Shown: positions 56,051 to 64,000 of the stretch, piece after piece | How positions within the stretch are numbered: position 1 is the first letter of the stretch | Layout: each line of letters starts with the position of its first letter | Assembly (NCBI GenBank): GCA_033439265.1 | Contig: JAVTVX010000009.1 | Coordinates: 4,143,609 to 4,207,608, forward strand | From: Dillenia suffruticosa | Lineage: Eukaryota; Streptophyta; Magnoliopsida; Dilleniales; Dilleniaceae | Reading direction: 5' to 3' | Length of the DNA: 64,000 bases | Translations under genes and position numbers: made by a program | Notes under the pieces: model-generated | What the model was told of the DNA's origin: nothing | The model's database searches: none | What the model saw: the letters and a program-made list of their open reading frames with translations, nothing else

Positions 56051-56521
56051 TCAAAATTTTGGTAGATTTTCATCATCCTTAGCCAAACCACGATTGGCAA
56101 TGACCCAAACGCAGCTTATGTAAGTCTCATCACTATTCTTCCTAAATTCCTCTTTCTGGGTAGCGTCTTTAACGTTGCGGAGGACCAAGTTGACAATGGT
56201 GTCATGGCATTCCCTTCCCATATCCACCAATTCCTTGCAGCAAGATGTGCTCACAGCCACAGGCGTGGGTTCTTCAGATCCAAAAACGTCATCATAAATA
56301 TCTTGCCCACACTCGTCTGAAATTTTCTTTTCACAGCTTTCCAAGAAACCTAAAATTGACTCTGGTCCTGAGGAAATGTCAATGGTAGGCCCATCGGCCA
56401 CAGTATCATCTGCGTTTGGGACAAGGGCCAAGTCGTCCTCTCCGAGCCCTGGTGTGCTTAACAGGGCACCATGCAAGACCAGGAAGCAGGTCATCAGGGT
56501 GACATTCTTGCGCCCTGACAT
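56051..56521 (-). CDS. Secreted six-cysteine prolamin-like domain protein
   Basis: Intronless 156-residue protein. Residues 1-27 are a signal peptide (TCFLVLHGALLSTPGLG), then an acidic linker, then the prolamin-like (formerly DUF1278) pattern: SCEKKISDECG (Cys63, Cys71), STSCCKELVDMGRECHD (Cys94, Cys95, Cys105) and ISCVWV (Cys137), six mature cysteines expected to form three disulfides. This family includes the egg-cell-secreted EC1 proteins and many other small secreted proteins, often expressed in reproductive tissue; no ligand or activity can be inferred for this member. It lacks the longer conserved EC1 signatures I would expect, so it belongs to the wider group. A TATA-like CATAAATATG lies about 65 bp upstream. 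Start is the first Met, directly before the hydrophobic signal. Confidence 0.85.
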   Translation of the reverse strand: MSGRKNVTLMTCFLVLHGALLSTPGLGEDDLALVPNADDTVADGPTIDISSGPESILGFLESCEKKISDECGQDIYDDVFGSEEPTPVAVSTSCCKELVDMGRECHDTIVNLVLRNVKDATQKEEFRKNSDETYISCVWVIANRGLAKDDENLPKF

Positions 56522-56583
56522 GATGGATGGGAATGAGAGAGAGAGATGGGTTTTTGAATTTGATGATTTTAAGGATGGAGGGG

Positions 56584-56593
56584 CATATTTATG
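56584..56593 (-). promoter_or_regulatory. TATA-like box of the prolamin-like gene
   Basis: CATAAATATG on the minus strand, about 65 bp before the ATG, leaving room for a short leader. Confidence 0.45.
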
Positions 56594-56639
56594 CTTTGCT
56601 CGAGAGGGTAGAATCGATTTAATGTCGTGACGAAGACCC

Positions 56640-57555
56640 TATTGATTTTAGAGACTAACATTTGATTTTTCTTGCAGTTATCATCAATGAGTTAATTAAA
56701 AAATATATTTTAACCTCTCTCTTTCTTTCGGTTGAAATCTGTTTTTTTTTTTAAGAATTTTATTGTTTTGGAAATATTTTTTATTATTATTTTCGCTTGA
56801 TTGCTGCAAAAACTTATTTTCAACGAAAGGAAAATCCAAATAAATATAGAAAATAAGTTCTAGCAAATATCAAAGGCATTTTTCAGCTACTCATTACCAT
56901 TGTCACGAAATTCTAAAGTTGAAAGGGTAGCAGTATATTTAATATTTTATTTAAATCATTTTTGAAAAAATACTTTCTTAGATACTATTTTAATTTCCTA
57001 TGTGTAGTATATATAATTTGGCTAGATAGGAGGCCAAGAGCTAAAAAGCAAGCAAACGATGGCTCTACGGTACACACTAAATTGGTAATCGATTCCAATT
57101 CAATTGGTAAGAATATTAAATTATTTAATTAAATCTTAATTTTAAAATTTAAAAATAAAAAATATTATATTCAAAGAGTTTTCATTAAATTGTGTATAAA
57201 TGATTTTAGATATTGATCGATTATTTAAAAAGAAAAAGAGTTATACAATGCACTCAATTGGCACCTCTCTTTCTCTCTCTCTCTCAAACATATATTTCTT
57301 TTTATCTTCTTTGGGTAGAAAGAGAAAAACTTGATTAACTAAAATTAAACTTATAATCCAAAAACGCAAAGCACTCTGTCATAATACTATAAAATAAAAT
57401 TATTGCTCCGTTAGCCGCGCTAGATTAAAAGAGAAATAAAATGTTGTTCTAACCCAATCATTTTTACCAAGGCAACAGCTCAAGAATTCATTTCTTAATA
57501 AATATGATTAATCTGATAATTTTTCAGCTTTCACAATAAATGACCTGGAGTGATT

Positions 57556-57601
<46 letters not shown>

Positions 57602-59430
57602 AGTTTAAAAGTTGGCTTCGATGAACTTGTCCATTCCTCTTGTTCTACTTGGTGTTGATTTTGCATGTATACTTTTTCTCCTTAATGAAAACGGAAAAAT
57701 TAACTTGAGTTCATTCATGATTTGTTCGCTTCTTTTTAAAAAAAAAAAATGAAAATGTCTATCTACAAAATAACATTTTTTTGGTAAAATAATATATTTT
57801 TCTTTTTGGTTAACATATTAAATAGTATAATTTTTTTAACTCTATGATATAATTAATTCATTTGTCAAGGAAAATATGATTTTCTGATTTATACTTCAGA
57901 ACTTATTTAATTAGGTTTTCTGGTGAATAATGTTATACAGACCAAATGAATCAACGACTAAATAAATCAAAGATTACAGTGTAGTTCATATTAATAAAAA
58001 AATAGAATTTTTCAAACATAAATAATTTTAAATAGATCAAAATATCTGCAAAAGAGATGCTTGTTCTTATTCGGAGGAAAGCAACTACACTAAACCTCTT
58101 ACATGATTTTTTGCTATCAAAATTGACAGAGAGGGACTTGAATTCTAGTATAACCATTCGTATGATATCTTTTTTTAAATGGGAATTTAAATTTAAAATG
58201 AAAAAATTTATATCATTAGACTATTCTCGAAGGTGTTGCATGATACCTCCATTGTCACGTTTCCAACCTCATGGTAATCAGAGAAAAGGAAAGACCACAA
58301 AAGGGCGATCATAAATTTGCGGTCCAACTCCGGCCACACCCCGACAATGATACCCAGAGAACGTACAAGGCTCTTTTTTTTTTTTTATATCGAAAATTAA
58401 CATTTTAGATATTTTAATTTTATTATTCAAAATAATAATAATATAAATAAAAATATAAATCATAAGATTAAATCAGATCGAATGAAATAGAGAAAAAAAT
58501 TTGAAATTTTTTACGATCACAAGATGTCATTGCATTTAAAGCGATAGCGGACCCATGTAATGATGAGAGTGGGTAATTGCACACTCTTAATTTTCTAAAA
58601 TTTAATTATTATTTATACCCGATATTTATTATACACTCACTTAATTATAATTTTACTCTTACTTGTCTTTTTTAAAACTTATAAATTCCACCTAAATGTT
58701 TTTCAAAAACTCATTAAATAGAAAAAATAAAATATAATATCAACACTTATTTTAAATCATTAAAAAAATTTTATAATATTTAAAGTCAAGTCAAGCCGAG
58801 AAAGGAAAAAATAAATAAAATTATAACCTCTAAAAAAATTAATTTTACATTAACAAATCAAATTTTGAAACTTTTCCGGTTTCCTTCCTCTTTCCGGAAC
58901 TTCCTCTCTTCCCTCCCCCTCCCTCTCCCTCTCTCTCCGTCCCGGCCTGTCTCCCCAGTCCCCAACCATTTTGTTTTTCCTCTCCATTCTCCGATTTTCT
59001 TGAAGTAAAATCTATTTTTTACCCCCATGAAAAACGTACATATTGATTTAAATCAAAATCTCAATTAATTTTTTTAATTTAACAATTAGTTTTAAATCCT
59101 AATATAATTTTTTTAAATTGATTTTGTTATTTTTTCTTTTATATATATTTTTCTTGGATGAGATTCTAGAATAATTTTTTTTCCATGTTTAATCACTTAT
59201 TTGTATAGTAATCGTATGGATATGGTGAATATGAATGGAATGATTTTTTTTATGTGAAAGTGCAATGTCATTGTCACTTGATTAAAACTTTTGATTTTAG
59301 AAATATCAAAATTATTTTTTATTGATATTTTAAATTTTCTAATATAGTTTTACGATTCATATCTGTTGATTGAATAAATATTTTATAAATTTTTTACACC
59401 CTCCGTCTCCGAGTTTTAGGTCCGCCACTA
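56640..59430. other. AT-rich intergenic, no gene recognised
   Basis: Contains a SINE (57,100-57,235), a TC microsatellite (57,559-57,598) and a pyrimidine-rich stretch (58,876-58,960). The 85-residue frame at 58,057-58,314 has no recognisable domain. Confidence 0.5.
57100..57235 (+). mobile_element. tRNA-derived SINE, diverged
   Basis: Order AATTGGTAAGAATATTAAAT, TTAATTAAATCTTAATTTTA, AAAATATTATATTCAAAGAG, GATTTTAGATATTGATCGAT, A-rich end. Matches the family body. Confidence 0.5.
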
Positions 59431-59439
59431 ATTTGAAAT

Positions 59440-59960
59440 GAAAGTTTAATAGAATCGTAATAAGACCTGTATTGTTGTATGGTATCGAGTGTTGGGGTAT
59501 TAAACAATAATAAGAGTATAAAATGACCGTATATAAAATGATAATATTTATGTGGATATGTGAAAAAATTAGAAAAAATAGAATTAGAAATGAAGAGATA
59601 TATAATAAGTTGAGAATTAATTCAATTGTAAATAAAATACAAGAATATCGTTTGAAATGTTTTTAGACATGTGTAACGAAAATCCAAAACTACACTAGTT
59701 AAGAAAATCGAAAACTTAAATATAAAAAATTTAGTAAAACGTAGAGATAAACCGTTGAAAATTTAAAGATAAATTATCCATAAAAATATGATAGTTAAAA
59801 TTTTAGTTGAGAAAATAGTATTCGATAGAAATGTGGCATAAAAAAATTCGCATCAATTAAATCATATTTTTTATATTTGTCTTTCATGATTGACTTTAAA
59901 ATTTGGGATTAAGATCTAATTTATTATTTTTATTATTATTATCGATATCTGAAAGTCTAA
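59440..59960 (+). mobile_element. LINE (non-LTR retrotransposon) 3' end, decayed
   Basis: From 59,463 one frame reads RPVLLYGIECWGIKQ, two stops, then EYKMTVYKM, MWICEKIRKNRIRNEEI and KIQEYRLKCF. This is the C-terminal part of plant LINE reverse-transcriptase polyproteins (LLYG-ECW, then MLRW-CG and RIRNE blocks). Several stops follow, and the segment ends near an ATT-rich tail (59,925-59,945). A 5'-truncated, inactive copy. Confidence 0.75.
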
Positions 59961-60223
59961 TTATGGTTAGTATTGAACTTGATAAAATAAAATGGTTGAA
60001 TAACTATAAAATGAGGTTATTCTTTATTAGATCTGTTATATATTAAAAAAAGTATCCAAATTTCACACTTTTCTCTCAAAGACCCCTAAACTAGACTCAT
60101 AATGTTTTATCATTGAGTGTAACCAAAAAAAAATATAATGTTTTATCATTGCCAAGAAATCATGTTAAAATCATTGGAATAATAAATGTCGCAATATGAA
60201 ATTGATTGAGATGTTCAATGATG

Positions 60224-60414
60224 GTCGGTTGGTATAGTATAGTAGAATTTGACATTAATTTTCTAAATCAAGATTTTAAATTTGATTCATGATTTGGATA
60301 TAGAATAAATTATGTTGAAAAGATAATTCTCTAAATAGATCATTATAAATTTTGGATCGAATTAATTAAAATATAATTATGAATACTGATCGGTATAATA
60401 TCAGTAAAAAAAAC
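60224..60414 (+). mobile_element. tRNA-derived SINE
   Basis: GGTCGGTTGGTATAGTATAG start, AAATCAAGATTTTAAATTTG at the B-box position, body with TATGTTGAAAAGATAATTCT, TTTTGGATCGAATTAATTAA and GAATACTGATCGGTATAATA, A-rich tail. Confidence 0.6.
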
Positions 60415-61439
60415 GATCAAATTGGGTTTCCTTGGAGCTTAATCCTAGTTGAGCTCCAGACCAGGCCCAATGTCAACTCTTCCTCTTAAGCCTAAGCTTG
60501 AGCTCGAGCTCGAGCTTGACTAGTCATAGTTTGACCGTAACTTCAATCCTATATTTACATTTTTTATTATGAAAATTTTAAAGTGACCGGAATGTATACC
60601 CTATCCATCTATAATTAACTTAATTAATCAAAAATACTTTGGATTCTTATTTCATAAATAAAACCCAAGTCTCGAGTTGGAGTCACAAAAATAAAAAAAT
60701 AGATATCATGAGAGTTCATATCTAAATTGGACTCTTATAATATTCTAACCAAATTAATCAAATAATCCAAATATTAAAGATCAAATATAAAATATAAATA
60801 AATAAAAACTCTATCGTATATTTTGCTCAAATCTTTAAGTAAGCTTATTTTTGAGTATAAATAACTCAAGATTGGATTTTTTTTCTTATCAAGGGCCTCT
60901 TTAATAAATTCTCTTCCATTCTCTTAATTTATTATTTTTTAAGATCTTTTCATTATATTTGTCAAAAAGGAGAAGAAACTTATTAACATGTAAAATTAAA
61001 ATGCTTTCAAAAGTCCTCACTTCCACAAAATAAGTATTAGATTTTATGCAATTGAATTCTAGAGCCGCTCTCTATATAAACTCTAAATGGTATTGATTAG
61101 TATTTTTGGAAGGTTAAAACGTTCAAATTGTGCTAAAAATATACCCTTATCTCTTCTTTAGCCTTCAGTCATTCGCATGAACACAAGGCATAAATATTCT
61201 AAATTCTGTGAGAACAATTTGATCTAATTACTTCCATTAATGGGTTGGACCACTCCAGTATTTCTTCACCCTCCTAGTAACCACAATAAAAAGGGAAAAG
61301 GGGAAAAGTGTGTGATGAATGAAGACACCTGGCCCATGTGAGCTCCTTTTCTGTTATGAAACTTTGTATATGGAACTAATGATGGGCTACCCAAGATGGA
61401 GATTAAATCCACTGAGAAAAATAATTGAAAACTTTTTAT

Positions 61440-61620
61440 TTTTTTACTACATCGATCGGTATTTAGAGTCATTCTCTGACTAATCTGATTTGAGATTTGT
61501 AATGGCCCATTTAAGGGGACTACCCTCCCAATGTAGTTTTTTTCATGTACAAATCGCGAGTCAAACTCAAAACCTTAGTTAAGAAATTTAATATCATATT
61601 TTATTACGTCAATTATCCGT
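61440..61620 (-). mobile_element. tRNA-derived SINE, minus-strand copy
   Basis: Minus strand ends in ACCGATCGATGTAGTAAAAA, preceded by CAAATCAGATTAGTCAGAGA and GGGAGGGTAGTCCCC; the TTGAGTTTGACTCGCGATTT at 61,572-61,553 sits at the B-box position. Confidence 0.5.
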
Positions 61621-61764
61621 AGTTAATATTCGAAAACTTTAAACAAAAATAATTTGGGACTTGCTTTTGGAAGATTAATTTATCATTTAAAAAGGGAAAG
61701 GTGAGAATTGTCCGCTCATTAAATCCATAATTTTGAAGTCCAACCTTCTCAATGATTTTATTTT

Positions 61765-61915
61765 TTTTATTTGAATACAGTATCCAAAAAATCCGACTAA
61801 TCTAATTTGGTCAATTGTAAAATTCAATTTAAAAACTAAATTTCTCGATATCTATTTTTTTATTCTCAAAAGTCAAACTCAATATTTTAATTAAGAGTTT
61901 AGTGTCCATCTCAAT
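61765..61915 (-). mobile_element. tRNA-derived SINE, minus-strand partial copy
   Basis: Minus strand: TTAATTAAAATATTGAGTTT, GACTTTTGAGAATAAAAAAA, ATCGAGAAATTTAG, AATTGACCAAATTAGATTAG. Follows the family order without the tRNA-like start. Confidence 0.45.
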
Positions 61916-63178
61916 TATTCTCAACCTACGGACAAATTCCCAAGACTAAAGGAAATCTCTCTCTCTCTCTATAAATATATATCCAAAAACCTTATTATCC
62001 AATTCCAAATATAATCTCCTCCCCAAATCCAAATTTCAAAACTCTCTGTCTCTCTCTTTCTTTTACCTAACACTAATATCCAGAATCATATTCGTCTATA
62101 GAGCCTTATTCAGAAATTCTTTTAATATAATTATTTTTTTATTCTTAAATTTTAAACTCGATATTTAATTAAAAAGTATAACGGTTTACCCTATTAAATC
62201 GAACGTCTCTCTCCCTTTTAACTCAACACGATATACAAATACGGGGAGGGAGAAAAGTTGAGAGGTGGAGAAATTGCACGGCTTTTGTGATTCAAAAGAG
62301 TGAAATTCAACGATTTCTCCCAAAATTCAACGAGCACCGTGATGCGGAAAATGTTGAACGGAGAGACAAACCATTACAGCCATATTTGAAAATTTGGTGA
62401 AATTATGGACACATGTTTTGGAACAATTCAACTAAACCATGACATGGAATAAAACATACATGATGAAAACGAGATCAACTCATTCAAAAATTTCAAATTA
62501 AAAAAAAAAAAAATCTAAAAAATTTTTCAACGGTGAAAGTTTATTGTATCCATCATCCAGTGTCAGAGTCTAGACTAAAGTCTGAAAAACTCATATTCAC
62601 CGATTATTAGACATTGGAAAATACATAAATTCTTCATACAAAATTAACCTTAAATTATCATTCTTTAAGGTACCAAACCCAACGGTTAAGCCAAGGAAGA
62701 AATCAAAGTGAATTTCAAGTAAATAACACCAAATAAAGAGATGTATCTGGGGTTGAACGGATCATAATCCAAATCCAAACAATGGAATATAATAGAAAAT
62801 TTGACTTGGCAAATTCAAAATGAACAGAGAGAGAGAGAGAGAGAGAGAGAGATCTTTAATAATTAATGAAGAGCGACACAAATCTTCACCTCATCCATAC
62901 CATTAATTTTGAAAGCACTGGCATTCAACTTAAATAACATAACAGCGATCAAATAGGGAGATCTCCTCTAATAATCTCCTTTTGATCATAAGAATAATAT
63001 CCAAACCTAATATAACTTAAAAAGACATCAATCACCAGGAGGACTTCTCTTAACTAAAAATCCAGAAGCCTTCTTATGCAAAAGACCAACCTCAGATCAC
63101 AATCAACAAAATATATACATCCAAAGACAAAAGGAGATTCTTAGCGCCATTTCTTCTCCTCCAGTATCCTCTTCAATT

Positions 63179-63949
63179 TTAGACCTTCAAGACCGCATTT
63201 TCTTGATTAAGTTCCAACAAAGGGCTTGATTTGGTCATGGGGTTAGAGAGTTCTAAGCTTTTGATAAGCAAATCTTCCTTAGGAGAAGGAAGTGGTAAAT
63301 CTATTGAGATTAGACCACTTGCAGCTAACTTCAATAGCTCAGATTCATCCAACCCTTTTGCAGGGCCAGTGCTACATTTCTCGCCACCATATTTTGCCAA
63401 TGCATCTTTGAATTTCTTGATCTGAAAACCCATAAAAGAATTAGATAAATACAACAGAAAATTGATGCATTACATGCTTCACAATTAACTTAGATTGATA
63501 TTGTCAAAAACTCACAGTGGCTACTGTGCAGCTAAAGCTACAAACTTTGCCTTGGGCACCTCTATAGAATCTGAAGAAAGGCAAGACATGGACATGGAGA
63601 GCATAACACATTGGTTTGAGTTCTTCATAATTAACTTTAAGGAAAAGTGCATCTGGATTCATCTCTGCAAACTGACAGATCTGATAACGAAAGAACAACC
63701 ATCATCAGATTCAACCAAAATCAACATGTGTGTGTGTGTGATATTGTGTCAAAGGGAAAATTATACCTTAGGATGCAGAGCTTTGCAACCACCACAACCA
63801 GGTGAATAGAAGTCAACAATAACAAGCTTGTCACGTGCATTCAACAGTGAATCAACAAGATGTTGAGCAGAACGGATCTCTATCATGTTGGGCTTGAGAG
63901 ATTTGTCCCACCATCTCATAGCTTTGCTAAGGGAGCCGGTTAGTTGTGC
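63179..63949 (-). CDS. Thioredoxin-like 1, chloroplastic (ACHT type), 3' exons; gene continues past the right edge
   Basis: Three minus-strand exons are visible: 63,949-63,767, 63,680-63,516 and 63,421-63,179, all GT-AG, in phase 0, giving 162 C-terminal residues. The product is an atypical Cys/His-rich thioredoxin that transfers electrons to chloroplast targets; ACHT relatives act on peroxiredoxin and on starch-synthesis enzymes (family knowledge). Seen: KAMRWWDKSLKPNM, then DKLVIVDFYSPGCGGCKALH with the active site CGGC encoded at 63,796-63,785, KICQFAEMNPDALFLKVNYE, the cis-Pro loop HVLPFFRFYRG, VCSFSC, and the tail KKFKDALAKYGGEKCSTGP. The CGGC site and FSPGCGGCK-like context fit the ACHT4/TRXL1 branch rather than classical WCGPC thioredoxins. 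The transit peptide and first exon(s) lie outside the window (beyond 64,000). Confidence 0.94.
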
Positions 63950-64000
63950 CTAAAATCCACACAAGAGAAAAAAGAAAATCAGAAATATGACCCCCAAAAA

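Larger units (their letters stand above)
60415..63178. other. AT-rich intergenic, no gene recognised
   Basis: Holds a short palindromic AGCTCGAGCTCGAGCT run (60,501-60,516), minus-strand SINE copies (listed below, plus a weak one near 62,110-62,210), and a (GA)n microsatellite at 62,826-62,851. No gene seen. Confidence 0.5.

Noticed and set aside
60501..60516. AGCTCGAGCTCGAGCT palindrome as a regulatory site
   Set aside because: Looks like a simple GAGCTC repeat inside an old dispersed element; no gene nearby.

Overview
This is nuclear DNA of a seed plant, very probably a woody eudicot. The evidence is spliced genes with GT-AG introns, a photosystem I antenna gene, an alpha-expansin, a MIKC*-type MADS-box gene, a chloroplast-type atypical thioredoxin and plant transposon families. 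The species cannot be named from the sequence. The window is AT-rich and gene-poor: six credible protein-coding genes (one running off the right edge), a short snoRNA transcription unit, and a large amount of repeat and transposon sequence.

Positions 1-13,280 are one complex satellite field. It combines (i) a short quasi-palindrome built on GCAGAAC...GTTCTGC/GTTCCGC, scattered and also amplified into a 1.5 kb minisatellite at 6,072-7,640 and a second array at 8,700-9,170; (ii) a recurring AT-rich core module, present about seven times, mostly next to palindrome clusters; (iii) longer direct repeats of 0.5-1.5 kb; and (iv) a striking 10.1-12.8 kb tract of T-runs alternating with (C)AGAACTAC words, with a higher-order period near 930 bp. 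Nothing in it looks protein-coding. A 250 bp tandem duplication follows (13,365-13,860).

Positions 13,860-29,000 hold a CML45/46-like EF-hand gene (15,458-16,048), a broken NLR N-terminus (18,039-18,420), a decayed Ty1/copia element on the minus strand (20,249-25,020) and a non-autonomous CACTA transposon with intact ends and a TAA target duplication (25,072-28,003).

Positions 29,000-44,400 are the gene-rich part. An AGL65/AGL30-like MADS gene of 11 coding exons (29,671-37,794, +) carries a 1.9 kb gag-only LTR retrotransposon in intron 1. It faces LHCA4 (38,391-39,444, -) tail to tail. An alpha-expansin (43,201-44,186, -) lies further right.

Positions 44,400-64,000 are mostly AT-rich intergenic DNA with many copies of one tRNA-derived SINE family, a MITE-like element and a LINE 3' end. 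Within it are a telo-box/site II promoter followed by two strong and one weaker C/D-box snoRNA (54,394-55,051) whose guides match conserved 18S and 25S rRNA segments, a secreted six-cysteine prolamin-like protein (56,051-56,521, -), and the 3' exons of an ACHT/thioredoxin-like-1 gene (63,179 to the right edge, -). The genes show no operon-like relationship; each has its own promoter context. All exon joins given were read by eye and checked by reading frame and family conservation only.
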